Shown: positions 1 to 7,210, numbered from the stretch's first letter. The stretch: DNA of 32,302 nt from a bacterium (GCA_030647005.1 JAUSKG010000014.1:1-32302), one strand, 5' to 3'. The notes: generated from the letters alone by a model not told the origin. Translations and numbers: made by a program.

Positions 1-10
1 CACGTGGCAC

Positions 11-48
11 ATAGCAAAACACTCCGGCTTCCCGGAGTGTTTTGCTAT
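11..48 (-). terminator. Terminator hairpin after tRNA-Ala
   Basis: A 17-bp perfect inverted repeat (11-27 with 32-48, loop CTTC) lies directly at the 3' side of the minus-strand tRNA-Ala. The A-rich/T-rich outer part of the stem resembles a bidirectional intrinsic terminator. Confidence 0.7.
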
Positions 49-119
49 GGACCAGATGGGAGTTGAACCCACGACCCCTGCAATGCGAATGCAGTGCTCT
101 ACCACTGAGCTACTGGCCC
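48..119 (-). tRNA. tRNA-Ala (anticodon CGC)
   Basis: A full cloverleaf reads on the minus strand. The acceptor is GGGCCAG/CTGGTCC, the anticodon stem is CTGCA/TGCAG with loop TTCGCAT, and the T arm carries TTCAACT. The loop gives anticodon CGC, which reads GCG. The acceptor has the G3:U70 wobble pair, the classic alanine identity element, so the assignment is firm. The discriminator is A73. CCA is not encoded and must be added after transcription. A strong hairpin terminator follows immediately. Confidence 0.96.
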
Positions 120-158
120 GACGAGCGAGAGAAGTGCTGGGAGAGTACCCTCTCACAA

Positions 159-198
159 GCACTTTCGAGCGAGGAGGGCTAGTATCGAGTCCTCGAAG
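159..198. repeat. 40-bp direct repeat, copy 1
   Basis: This 40-bp block starts GCACTTTCGAGCGAGGAGGG and recurs at 604-643 with one mismatch. It lies in the 5' flank of tRNA-Ala, in a stretch (120-346) where I see no gene. Similar short words such as TTCGAGCGAAGGAGGG occur at about 245-262, so it probably belongs to a dispersed intergenic repeat family. Confidence 0.75.
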
Positions 199-346
199 CG
201 GTGCCATGCACCGTCCTGAGGAGTCCTCGCCTGCCCTTCCGTAGCTTCGAGCGAAGGAGGGACGAAGGAACTCTCCTCTGAAGAACCAATAGCCAATACC
301 CTAACCCTACCAAAAAATACCAACGCAACCACATGGATTTCGTTCC

Positions 347-532
347 TTACGCGAACAACGCAGTGACCACGAACGCGACCATTGCAAAGGCAACTATAAG
401 TGCAACATGGGCGAGAAGTACGTGACCGAAAATGTAGAAAACACGCTTCCAGATGTCAGTGCTGTTGAGCGTGTGTTCTTCGAGTTTGGTGACGCGCTCT
501 GCGAGATTCTCTAGTGTAATAGCGGGTTCCAT
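347..532 (-). CDS. Small protein: N-terminal coiled coil plus one TM segment
   Basis: This is a 61-aa reading frame from ATG at 532. Residues 6-20 form a short amphipathic, Leu/Glu-rich helix (LENLAERVTKLEEH). A strongly hydrophobic stretch at about residues 33-60 makes one membrane span that ends the protein. A longer form from GTG at 607 would begin inside the 40-bp repeat and adds a basic segment unlike the rest, so I prefer the internal ATG, although no clear Shine-Dalgarno site precedes either start. I recognise no family. A small membrane-anchored coiled-coil protein is the most that can be said. Confidence 0.55.
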   Translation of the reverse strand: MEPAITLENLAERVTKLEEHTLNSTDIWKRVFYIFGHVLLAHVALIVAFAMVAFVVTALFA

Positions 533-603
533 ATTATTCAGTCGTTCGTTGGTAGCTTTACCACATCGGTACTTTCGTCGAATGTGCGGGTCCTCACTCA
601 CGA

Positions 604-643
604 GCACTTTCGAGCGAGGAGGGCTAGTATCGAGTCCGCGAAG
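604..643. repeat. 40-bp direct repeat, copy 2
   Basis: Matches 159-198 with a single substitution (GTCCGCGAAG here, GTCCTCGAAG there). It overlaps only the doubtful 5' extension of the small gene at 347-532. Confidence 0.75.
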
Positions 644-716
644 ATACGATATTACCTGTAAGAATCACGAGAGTTGTTTACACTTTTCTGTCTCATCGTC
701 CACTATATTTATATTC

Positions 717-836
717 CGTCATCTCGACCGAAGCGACCAGCGGGAGCGGAGCGGAGAGATCTCTATGGTATGACGATTCACCAGATGAGATTTCTCGACT
801 TCGTTCGCCCATGCGCTCACTTCGCTCGAAATGACG
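717..836. repeat. Palindromic dispersed repeat, copy 1 (about 120 bp)
   Basis: Begins CGTCATCTCGACCGAAGCG and ends TTCGCTCGAAATGACGAG, so the ends are imperfect inverted repeats. GAGATCTC and GAGATTTCTC blocks lie inside. It belongs to the family seen at 4588-4672, 9853-9944 and 28722-28809. No coding function is visible in this copy. Confidence 0.8.
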
Positions 837-1064
837 AGGGTGGAGACGGAGATCGTCTACGAGAAGTTCTGTGTGTAAACAACGCTTAAAAAATTCACAC
901 ATCATTTTCATTCTAACAAAAGATTTACTCTTGTCATTTTTGTATTTTTTATCACTCTAGCGTTATAAAAACTATTCAAATGTAAAATTTTAGCTAGAAT
1001 AAGCAAAAAATATGTGTATTTTGTACAGATAACGCCAAAAAAACAGTACGCTAGCGTTCCCAAA

Positions 1065-1136
1065 TGCCCTCACCGGGAGTCGAACCTGGATTTAGGGTTT
1101 AGGAAACCCTCGTTCTATCCATTGAACTATGAGGGC
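1065..1136 (-). tRNA. tRNA-Arg (anticodon CCT)
   Basis: The minus-strand cloverleaf has acceptor GCCCTCA/TGAGGGC, anticodon stem AGGGT/ACCCT with loop TTCCTAA, and T loop TTCGACT. The anticodon CCU reads AGG. The discriminator is A, and CCA is not encoded (ATTTGG follows). No overlapping credible coding frame is present. Confidence 0.95.
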
Positions 1137-1233
1137 GAGGGGGGGGCTGTCTCCATGGTATCACCAGATCATGCACTGTGTTTTAGCACACTAGCGTGCT
1201 AAAAATACTTTCTATCAACAACGGTGGTTTGGT

Positions 1234-1267
1234 TATCATCCCCGATGTTGGTACATCGGGGATGATA
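1234..1267 (-). terminator. Perfect 15-bp hairpin downstream of the zinc-ribbon gene
   Basis: TATCATCCCCGATGT (1234-1248) pairs exactly with 1253-1267 around a TGGT loop. It lies 18 bp past the stop of the minus-strand gene at 1286-1741. There is no strong T-run, so termination is likely but not certain. A second inverted repeat (TTTTAGCAC/GTGCTAAAA, 1181-1204) lies further on. Confidence 0.6.
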
Positions 1268-1285
1268 CGTGGATGGCGGGATGCT

Positions 1286-1741
1286 CTAGTGTGCTGCCTC
1301 CCGCAACACCTCCCAGGCGGCGGCGATTGCCGACCGGACATCTTTACGGTGGTACGCGGCTGACCAGAATACCTTCGGACGGTAGTCGTGGAGGAGCCGC
1401 ACGCCCGGCATACTGTGCGGTGTGCGACCTTCACGAATGGCCAGGACTGCCGAGAGCACCTGAGGAAAGCTGAGGTACGGATACCGAATGAGTGCGTATG
1501 ACCCGTTACCACCCGTTCGTCGAACTTCGAGCTCCGCCTCGAAGCGACCGCTGCATTCCGGGCACGTCATGCGGTAGTCACTTGGACTAGCTGACCATGG
1601 ATCATCCCGTTCCGGATCCACGCAGTAGTGGCAGAATCGACACGTCGTGTGTGGCCTGATCTCCTTCCAGCACGTGAGGCGCTCAAAGAGCGTCAACCGT
1701 ACTTCCTTGACCTCCAGGTCGCCGCCGATAACGAGGTGCAT
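1286..1741 (-). CDS. Hypothetical protein with zinc-ribbon-like cysteines
   Basis: The product is 151 aa. The ATG at 1741 is chosen because GAGGAGGG lies 6-8 nt upstream; an earlier in-frame ATG lacks such a site. Two cysteine clusters, CRFCHYC (about residues 35-41) and CPEC (about 63-66), have zinc-binding spacing, with a His nearby. The remainder is a globular alpha/beta sequence with no signal peptide or TM segment, so the protein is probably cytoplasmic. It stands alone, with its own promoter (1780-1808) and a downstream hairpin. I do not recognise the family; a nucleic-acid-binding or structural zinc site is possible but not shown. Confidence 0.75.
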   Translation of the reverse strand: MHLVIGGDLEVKEVRLTLFERLTCWKEIRPHTTCRFCHYCVDPERDDPWSASPSDYRMTCPECSGRFEAELEVRRTGGNGSYALIRYPYLSFPQVLSAVLAIREGRTPHSMPGVRLLHDYRPKVFWSAAYHRKDVRSAIAAAWEVLREAAH

Positions 1742-1779
1742 GCACCCTCCTCTCCCGTTCATGGAAAACAACCATCTTG

Positions 1780-1808
1780 ATCCTAGCCCGTCCCTCCGCC
1801 CTTGTCAA
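1780..1808 (-). promoter_or_regulatory. Sigma70-type promoter for 1286-1741
   Basis: On the minus strand TTGACA (1808-1803) and TAGGAT (1785-1780) are separated by exactly 17 nt, 39 nt upstream of the start codon. The leader then carries the GGAGG site. Confidence 0.8.
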
Positions 1809-1839
1809 ACGTCCCAACCCGAGCGTATGATAATACCAC

Positions 1840-1916
1840 GCGCGCATAGCTCAGCTGGTTAGAGCGTTGCATTCACACTGCAGAGGTCCCTGGTTCGAAT
1901 CCAGGTGCGCGCACCA
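1840..1916 (+). tRNA. tRNA-Val (anticodon CAC), CCA encoded
   Basis: The acceptor is GCGCGCA/TGCGCGC. The anticodon arm is TTGCA-TTCACAC-TGCAG with anticodon CAC (reads GTG). The T arm is CCTGG-TTCGAAT-CCAGG. ACCA follows directly, so the CCA tail is genomically encoded, unlike in the other four canonical tRNAs of the window. Confidence 0.95.
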
Positions 1917-1943
1917 AAAACACCCCGCGTCGCGGGATGTTTT
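1916..1943 (+). terminator. Terminator of tRNA-Val
   Basis: AAAAACACCCCGCG pairs with CGCGGGATGTTTTT and ends in a T-run, immediately 3' of the tRNA. This is a typical intrinsic terminator. Confidence 0.85.
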
Positions 1944-1967
1944 TGGTTGCAGCGCGATGGCACACCA

Positions 1968-1996
1968 TTGACACCGCGAGCAGTTCGTGCTACGAT
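1968..1996 (+). promoter_or_regulatory. Promoter of the UPRTase-like gene
   Basis: TTGACA (1968-1973), a 17-nt spacer and TACGAT (1991-1996). The start codon lies 46 nt further on, with GGAGAGGAG as ribosome binding site. Confidence 0.85.
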
Positions 1997-2042
1997 TGGT
2001 GCGGTACGTTGACAATCAACCAGCAGTAGGAGAGGAGACAAT

Positions 2043-3032
2043 ATGAGGCCAGTGGGATATACGGATGTCCTCGCGTGGGATCCGGAGGCGCGCGAGCGGG
2101 TGCTCGCCGCGCTCATGGAGCGCGACCAAAAACGTCGGCAACGAGCGACGTGGATGGCATCAGCCACACCGCCCGAGTTCACGGAGGTGCTCGATAGCAT
2201 CCGCGTACGCATGGCGAAGGCGCGACAGCAGATTGTCGCGCGGCGTAGCGGTCATGCACATGTGGCACTCGTGCCGTCGGCGATCGCGATGCTCGAGCAC
2301 GCGATCGCGCGTGAGCAGACGCGATTCATCCACTACAACGACGACGCGGATATCGGGGCGCCACTTGCACTGCTGCGCGCCAACTACGTCTGCGACAAGC
2401 GGGTCGTGGATGGCGAGCTGTTCCGCAGGGGTGCGCGGCAACTCTGGGAACGCTTGTTCGAGCGAGCGTTGCACTTTGCCATTCCGACCCTGTACCTCCC
2501 GCGGCGGCTACCCAAGGTAGCGACCCAACTCGTGGTTGTCCTCCCGTGGCGCGCCGCGCTCATCGCCGGCGAGGTCTGCAAACACGCGGGCGTGGAACAC
2601 TTCTGGCACCTCGGGTGCTCGCGCGACGAGCAGACGCTCGCGTGCTCCGTGTACCACGAGCACCGCGCGCCGGCGCACACGCATTCGTACCTCCACATCA
2701 TCGCGGAGCCGATGCTCGCCGCCGGCGGGACGCTCATCGAGATCATCGAGCGTCTCCGTACGTCGGATGTTCCGCTGAACAAGATCGTCATCGTGTGCGC
2801 GGTCGCTGCACCTGAAGGCGCGGATCGCATTCTGCACACGTACCCCGAGGTGCGCCTCGTGTGCGGGGCGCTCGACGGACATCTCGACGAGAAGGGCTAC
2901 ATCGCTGAGCCGGGCCTGGGCGACTTTGGAGATCGCGCCATGGAGGGCGTGGACGGCCGGTACGCCGAGGCGCACTGGATCAGCACCGGCCTCCTCACGA
3001 AGCAGCAGGCCGAGATCGTCCTCTCGCGCTGA
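2043..3032 (+). CDS. Uracil phosphoribosyltransferase-like protein with N-terminal extension
   Basis: The product is 329 aa. Residues about 105-329 match the uracil phosphoribosyltransferase fold: an LALLRANYVCDKR start like the family's LTLLRDK segment, RDEQT near 194, the PRPP loop AEPMLAAGGT (221-230) and the base-binding GYIAEPGLGDFGDR (285-298). UPRTases make UMP from uracil and PRPP in pyrimidine salvage and are usually about 210 aa. This one has about 105 extra N-terminal residues, mainly helical and basic. The PRPP loop has Glu where the family has Asp, and the uracil loop has one extra residue. The start is supported by GGAGAGGAG and a strong promoter. The gene is monocistronic. Substrate identity is therefore uncertain; another nucleobase or a regulatory role is possible. 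Confidence 0.82.
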   Translation: MRPVGYTDVLAWDPEARERVLAALMERDQKRRQRATWMASATPPEFTEVLDSIRVRMAKARQQIVARRSGHAHVALVPSAIAMLEHAIAREQTRFIHYNDDADIGAPLALLRANYVCDKRVVDGELFRRGARQLWERLFERALHFAIPTLYLPRRLPKVATQLVVVLPWRAALIAGEVCKHAGVEHFWHLGCSRDEQTLACSVYHEHRAPAHTHSYLHIIAEPMLAAGGTLIEIIERLRTSDVPLNKIVIVCAVAAPEGADRILHTYPEVRLVCGALDGHLDEKGYIAEPGLGDFGDRAMEGVDGRYAEAHWISTGLLTKQQAEIVLSR

Positions 3033-3039
3033 GACGTAA

Positions 3040-3070
3040 ATCCCCCCACACCAACGCGGTGTGGGGGGAT
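3040..3070. terminator. Bidirectional terminator between convergent genes
   Basis: ATCCCCCCACACC (3040-3052) pairs with GGTGTGGGGGGAT (3058-3070). It lies 8 nt past the UPRTase-like stop and 17 nt from the end of the converging gene at 3087, so it can serve both. Confidence 0.85.
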
Positions 3071-3086
3071 GTTCATGCTTTGGTGC

Positions 3087-4427
3087 TCACGCGCCAGTTT
3101 CGGGGGGAGCATCGGAAATCACCGCAGCGGGCAGCTGCGCATGTTCCACGAACTGCTCACGAAAGGCCTTGATTGCCTGCGCGGAGGGTGGGGTGACGGG
3201 GTGCTGACGATCCAGCTTGTCCACGAGCTCCAGGATCGGACCGGCACATGCGGCGGCGTGCTTGCAGATGCCCTCGAGCGTATCGAGGGGCTCATCGAAG
3301 ACGCGCGCGAACGCCACCCCAATCCTTGCCGTGACACGATGCTGTGCATCCTCACCGTCCAACCCGCTGAACCCCTTACTCTCTCCGGATGCCAAGATGT
3401 CTGCCAGCATGCGGTGGAGGAGCTTCGCGTGCTTGGAGCGTCCGAGTACCTGCCGTGAGCGCGTGAGGGCGCAGAGTACTTCGGCCACACGATCGATGAG
3501 GTAGTCGCGCTCGTTCACGACTCGGATGACTCGCATCCGCGCGCTCTCGAGATCCTTGTACTGCTCGACGAGGACGCGCTGCGTCCGATCTCCGAAGGTC
3601 ACGCTCTCGTGATGCGCGAGCTGAAGTATCATCACGCTCGGATGCTCATTGACCATGCGGAGCTGGGACCGCACGTTACCATGCATCTCGATGCTCAGCT
3701 CCGCGGGGTCGACGTGGTCGGTGATCCGCACGTCATCGGAACCGCGCCAGCAGTGCGCGATGCTCCAGTCGCCCGTGTTGTCGAGGATGGTGCACTTCCG
3801 GAACCATCCCCCGCGACGCAGCTGGAGGATCGCGCCGCTCACGAGGAACTCGGTACCATCGGACCCAAACGCGCCGCCGGTCTGCTCGTGGAGTCTCCGT
3901 GTGGCGCGCCACGCATCGAAATGCGCAATACGCGGCGGATGCTTCTCGTCCTTGATGACCACCACACCGTAGCATTCTCCGGCAGGAACCTGATCGATGG
4001 CGATCGGCATCGTTTCGTGCTTGTGCAGGATGTTGCCTCCATCCTCGAACACGAACTCTTGGAGTCCCCCGACGTTCGCCATGATGAGGATGATGCCCAA
4101 ACAGAAGGCGATAAGCGCCGATACGGTGAGGGCCACGTACAGTCGGAACTCGCCGGTGTTCGCTACACCGCTCTTCGGGTCGAGGGTGAGCGCAGCCCAC
4201 CAGGCGATCACGGACAGCGCAGCAAGTACATAGCACAACCACCAGCAGTACGTTGGCCATGGCCCGTAGATGAGCGTGTTGGTAGGTGCCTTGAACGCGC
4301 TGCACTCCGGACACGCCAGCGGCACTTCCTGTCGCCTGACGATGATGCGCTCCGCGTTGGTGGCGCCTTCCGGTTCCACAGTCGAACCGCTGCCGTCTCC
4401 TGCCTGCACTCCATCTTGCTTCGCCAT
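3087..4427 (-). CDS. Two-TM membrane protein with large cytoplasmic C-terminal region
   Basis: The product is 446 aa from ATG at 4427, set by GGAGGAAATC just upstream; a longer frame to 4553 lacks this signal. Residues 1-35 are polar, then a single CPEC pair occurs (about 39-42). Two hydrophobic helices follow, around residues 60-82 and 95-120. The remaining ~320 residues are soluble, with a beta-rich part (VPAGECYGVVVIKDE) and a helical C-terminal part rich in Leu, Arg and Asp. No catalytic motif is recognisable. It probably sits in the cytoplasmic membrane facing inward. A possible promoter is at 4542-4570. I cannot name the family. Confidence 0.75.
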   Translation of the reverse strand: MAKQDGVQAGDGSGSTVEPEGATNAERIIVRRQEVPLACPECSAFKAPTNTLIYGPWPTYCWWLCYVLAALSVIAWWAALTLDPKSGVANTGEFRLYVALTVSALIAFCLGIILIMANVGGLQEFVFEDGGNILHKHETMPIAIDQVPAGECYGVVVIKDEKHPPRIAHFDAWRATRRLHEQTGGAFGSDGTEFLVSGAILQLRRGGWFRKCTILDNTGDWSIAHCWRGSDDVRITDHVDPAELSIEMHGNVRSQLRMVNEHPSVMILQLAHHESVTFGDRTQRVLVEQYKDLESARMRVIRVVNERDYLIDRVAEVLCALTRSRQVLGRSKHAKLLHRMLADILASGESKGFSGLDGEDAQHRVTARIGVAFARVFDEPLDTLEGICKHAAACAGPILELVDKLDRQHPVTPPSAQAIKAFREQFVEHAQLPAAVISDAPPETGA

Positions 4428-4541
4428 GATTTCCTCCGAGCGGTGGGCTCGTACGTCCCACCGGTCTGAGTGCTGCGACCAGCTCATCCTCCACCATGGA
4501 GGCACGTCCGATCGGAGCCATTGAGAAGGTACTGCGCGTTG

Positions 4542-4570
4542 AGTGTCGCACACTGCGGGAACAGAGTCAA
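4542..4570 (-). promoter_or_regulatory. Possible promoter of the two-TM protein gene
   Basis: TTGACT (4570-4565) is followed after 17 nt by GACACT (4547-4542) on the minus strand. The -10 is weak (3 of 6 consensus bases). It would give a leader of about 110 nt. Confidence 0.4.
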
Positions 4571-4587
4571 GACACCTCTACAAGAGT

Positions 4588-4672
4588 CGTCATTTCGACC
4601 GAAGGGAGAAATCTCACCCGCCACAATCACTGTACCCTGTGAGATTTCTCCTCGCGGATTCGTCGAAATGAC
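4588..4672. repeat. Palindromic dispersed repeat, copy 2
   Basis: Starts CGTCATTTCGACCGAAGGG and ends GATTCGTCGAAATGACAG, with internal AGAAATCTCAC and GTGAGATTTCTC arms, so it can fold as a long imperfect hairpin. Same family as 717-836, 9853-9944 and 28722-28809. Confidence 0.85.
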
Positions 4673-4708
4673 AGAACGCGGGAGTTTTGCAGATGCTTCT
4701 CAAGAAGA

Positions 4709-4731
4709 CCCCGCACCGGTGTGGTGCGGGG
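4709..4731 (-). terminator. Terminator of the lipid kinase gene
   Basis: A 9-bp GC hairpin, CCCCGCACC/GGTGCGGGG with a 5-nt loop, starts 8 nt past the stop codon. TCTTCTTG follows on the minus strand. Confidence 0.7.
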
Positions 4732-4739
4732 CTCGTGAC

Positions 4740-5720
4740 TCACCCGATGATGAACTTGAGCATCGGGCCGCAGGTGATGACATCGCGCATCGTCGGTGGA
4801 CGGAGCTCACCATCAATCTGCGTGATGGTTGGCGTAGCGTACTCGATGATCGTCGTGCGCGCCGTGGCATCGAGCACGAGATCCGGTACGCTCCAGCCGA
4901 CCCAGATGCGCCCGATGTTGTTGAGCACCTGCCAGAAGGTCATCTGTGCCGAGCGTACCATGAAGTGCCCGGGAACACGCATGGCATCGGGAAGTGCCCG
5001 ACAGTTGAGGCCCACCTGATCAATGGAGCCCACCATGATGCCGTTATGGAGCTCACGGTCGGCGAAACGTGCGTCATGGCCGCGGGGCAAGAGGATCGTC
5101 GCGCGCACCGGTTTCATGAGGAGCTGCTTGGGTTGCCGACGCGGGAGGAGGCCCAGGAGTTCATCCCAGAACATCTCCGCGAGGACAACCGCGCCGCGCA
5201 TACCGCCCACCGTGGAGCGGTCCGCGTAGTACCGCTCGAGCAGGTTCACCGCCATGCCCGCGCCGTAGAGGAAGCCGTACTCGTCGTTGACGCGAAGGGG
5301 GTACGCGTGTGCGTAGTCAAACGGCAGCCCCTCGCGCAGCTTCGTCGCCACGCGCTCGGCGAGCGCGACCGGCGAGAACCGCGTCGCGCCGATCGTGGCG
5401 GCAACGTTGTTCATGGTGCCGGTGGCGAGGAGCAGGATCTCCGGAATCTTCGTGCTCGATTGCCCGTGACGCTTGACCAAGAGCGCGGTGATCGCGCGAT
5501 GGAGCGTCCCATCGCCACCAGCGAGCGCGAGGATGTCCGGTTGATCGCGATGAATCTGCGCCGCGGCTCGCTCGAGGTCCGCGAGCGTCTGCGTGCTGTA
5601 GATGCGATTGGGGTTTGGCGGCCGCGCGAGAATGGATCCGATCACCTTCCCCATACCGGCACGCCGCGTGTGCTGTCCTGCGTTCGGATTGTCTATATAC
5701 GAAATGCTCCTGTCGTTCAC
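4740..5720 (-). CDS. Diacylglycerol kinase family lipid kinase
   Basis: The product is 326 aa. The start is a GTG at 5720, chosen because AGGAGGGAG lies just upstream; the frame stays open for another 37 codons without such a site. The family's nucleotide-binding elements are clear: NPNAG (11-15), the glycine-rich LAGGDGTL (66-73) and a GTMNN segment near residue 98. The C-terminal half, with YGAGMAVN and later strands, is the usual beta-sandwich part. Relatives of the DgkB/YegS type phosphorylate diacylglycerol or similar lipids at the membrane with ATP, returning the product to phospholipid synthesis; some relatives act on other substrates. The length is normal for the family. No TM segment is present. 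The lipid substrate cannot be told from sequence. Confidence 0.88.
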   Translation of the reverse strand: MNDRSISYIDNPNAGQHTRRAGMGKVIGSILARPPNPNRIYSTQTLADLERAAAQIHRDQPDILALAGGDGTLHRAITALLVKRHGQSSTKIPEILLLATGTMNNVAATIGATRFSPVALAERVATKLREGLPFDYAHAYPLRVNDEYGFLYGAGMAVNLLERYYADRSTVGGMRGAVVLAEMFWDELLGLLPRRQPKQLLMKPVRATILLPRGHDARFADRELHNGIMVGSIDQVGLNCRALPDAMRVPGHFMVRSAQMTFWQVLNNIGRIWVGWSVPDLVLDATARTTIIEYATPTITQIDGELRPPTMRDVITCGPMLKFIIG

Positions 5721-5815
5721 GTACTCCCTCCTCCTCAGACCATGCAAGGTGCTGCCCCCAGTGTTGCACGCAGCGTGCGGAGCATCAAGTGCGTGGACTC
5801 GTGCGCGGCGGTGCC

Positions 5816-5845
5816 TTGACAGGATAGCCAATCATGGGACATACT
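5816..5845 (+). promoter_or_regulatory. Promoter of the split gene at 5884-6699
   Basis: TTGACA (5816-5821) with CATACT (5840-5845) at 18 nt, or ACATAC at 17 nt. The start codon with a GAGGAGGAAG ribosome binding site lies 38 nt downstream. Confidence 0.65.
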
Positions 5846-5883
5846 TGATCGTGGTTCTTTCCACTACGGAAGAGGAGGAAGTA

Positions 5884-6000
5884 ATGAGAAACGATAGCAA
5901 CGTCGGGATGCTCGCGCAGTCCCGCGCGAGTGCTCTCCTAAAGGCATTCACGAAACTCCACCCCCAGCTTTTCCAACTCGACGTCCATCATGTGGAGTAG
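5884..6000 (+). pseudogene. 5' part of an amber-split gene (38 codons)
   Basis: An ATG at 5884 with a strong GAGGAGGAAG site and a promoter opens a 38-codon frame that ends at TAG (5998-6000). The same frame continues without another stop to 6699. The residues on both sides of the TAG (LDVHHVE, then WREEREQQL) look like one charged helix leading into the membrane segments of the next entry. A TGG codon follows the TAG, so a Trp-to-stop change is easy to imagine. Alternatives are a true 38-aa peptide with translational coupling, amber readthrough, or a sequencing error. I favour a broken or error-containing start of the downstream gene. Confidence 0.55.
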
Positions 6001-6027
6001 TGGCGCGAGGAACGTGAACAGCAGCTC

Positions 6028-6699
6028 GTGTGCCGTCGCGAGATGATCTCGCTCGCGTTGAAGCACTGGTCGCTACGGAGGCCGGTGGTGGCGTGGGGTC
6101 TTACCGCATTGACGTTGGCCGTGGTGGCGCTCGCGCTCCGGCCTGGCCCGTTCTCCGTGCCAATCCTGGTCCTTGCAACGGCTTCGGTCGCGATGGCTGT
6201 GATACACGTCATGGACATGCGCTCCTGTCCGCAGGATTTCATCAGTCACGCCGACTACGAGAACCTCCGGAAGCGCCTCGCCGCGGAAGACCCGTTCTAC
6301 CGGCGCATTATCCTCGCGCTGGACACAGCGAAGGCATGGAGTGTTCTCGTGGAGCGGTACGATGCGTGGCGGCTCGCGGTCCAATCCGGCCTCACCCCGT
6401 GCAATGCAGCACTCGATGAGCGGAATCGCTCCATCCTCACACGCGGCGCACAGCAACTGGGGCGTACGTTCGACCAACTTGAGGCGGTCCGCATGCTCAT
6501 CGCGAACGCGAACCACAGCATCAACGAGGAGTCGCTCGCACACTTCCTCGAACACCTCAACGCCGGAGAGGAAGACCTCAGCGCGCTCGCTGCGATCCAC
6601 CTTGAGGAACCGCTCGCACTCCTCGAACGCGAGCACGAAACCGAGAAGGCCCTCGAGCAGCTCAACCACGAGCTCCGAACACTCGCGGAGACCGCGTAG
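6028..6699 (+). CDS. Membrane protein with C-terminal coiled coil (3' part of split gene)
   Basis: This is a 223-aa frame if read from GTG at 6028; there is no good ribosome binding site for that start, and the frame is continuous with 5884 except for one TAG. Two membrane spans lie at about residues 20-37 and 43-62. A mostly helical soluble region follows and ends in a coiled coil (about 180-222) rich in Leu and Glu. If the TAG is ignored the whole protein is about 271 residues. No enzymatic motif is seen. A bidirectional terminator follows at 6718-6741. Function unknown; a membrane-tethered scaffold is only a guess. Confidence 0.65.
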   Translation: MCRREMISLALKHWSLRRPVVAWGLTALTLAVVALALRPGPFSVPILVLATASVAMAVIHVMDMRSCPQDFISHADYENLRKRLAAEDPFYRRIILALDTAKAWSVLVERYDAWRLAVQSGLTPCNAALDERNRSILTRGAQQLGRTFDQLEAVRMLIANANHSINEESLAHFLEHLNAGEEDLSALAAIHLEEPLALLEREHETEKALEQLNHELRTLAETA

Positions 6700-6717
6700 C
6701 AGCTCCGGAAAAAAGCA

Positions 6718-6741
6718 GACCCCCCACATCGTGGGGGGTCT
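6718..6741. terminator. Bidirectional terminator
   Basis: GACCCCCCAC pairs with GTGGGGGGTC, preceded by AAAAAAGCA and followed by TCTTGCTATT. It separates the split gene (plus) from the converging gene ending at 6746. Confidence 0.85.
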
Positions 6742-6745
6742 CTTG

Positions 6746-7210
6746 CTATTCCTGCTGCAGCTCCGGGCGTGCCGTGGACTTCTCGCGCTGCTGGATGAGT
6801 TCCCGAAGGTACTCGATGAGCTCGCCGGTGTGATGGTTCGCGAAGCGCGGAGTGACACCCCACACACCGCTCCGCGGGAACTCGTCATCCGAGAGGTCGC
6901 GGGAAATTGCAATGAACGTGATGTCGAAATAAACGCGCTTCCACGTTTCTCGCAGCACCTGCATTTGGCGATCCAACGACTCACTGTGCTGCTTGGTATC
7001 GTAGTCGTAGATAACGCAGACCGCTTCCGGCGCACAACCCCGAAGGTCTGGCGGCATCGCGACGCTGGGATGATCAGTCGCGGCGCATACTACCACGCGA
7101 CAGCGCAGGACGTATTCGAGTATTCCCGCAAGCACCGCGGGCACATTCACACGCGTACGAGGGGTGATGATGAAGATGACCGGGACCGACCTCGTCTTCT
7201 TTCGTTTCAC
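6746..7210 (-). CDS. Hypothetical cytoplasmic alpha/beta protein
   Basis: The product is 154 aa from GTG at 7210, chosen from the AAGGAG site 7 nt upstream; longer readings run through the tRNA-Leu gene and are spurious. The N-terminus is basic (VKRKKTR). It is followed by a beta strand (VPVIFIIT), a helix, a second strand (CRVVVCA) and further alternating elements, consistent with a small Rossmann-like or TIR-like fold, though no diagnostic motif is present. The C-terminus (about 130-154) is helical and charged. It has its own strong promoter and shares a terminator with the converging gene. I do not recognise a family. Confidence 0.75.
   Translation of the reverse strand: MKRKKTRSVPVIFIITPRTRVNVPAVLAGILEYVLRCRVVVCAATDHPSVAMPPDLRGCAPEAVCVIYDYDTKQHSESLDRQMQVLRETWKRVYFDITFIAISRDLSDDEFPRSGVWGVTPRFANHHTGELIEYLRELIQQREKSTARPELQQE

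Larger units (their letters stand above)
533..1064. other. Gene-free stretch with repeats and an AT-rich tract
   Basis: I see no convincing gene here. It holds the second 40-bp direct repeat (604-643), a palindromic dispersed repeat (717-836) and an AT-rich tract (about 885-1050) that contrasts with the GC-rich surroundings. It ends at the 3' end of tRNA-Arg. Short open frames in it follow the repeats and show no start signals. Confidence 0.6.
4428..4739. other. Intergenic region between 3087-4427 and the lipid kinase
   Basis: No gene is seen in these 312 bases. They hold the upstream region of the two-TM gene (possible promoter 4542-4570), a palindromic repeat (4588-4672) and the terminator hairpin of the lipid-kinase gene (4709-4731). 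Confidence 0.65.
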
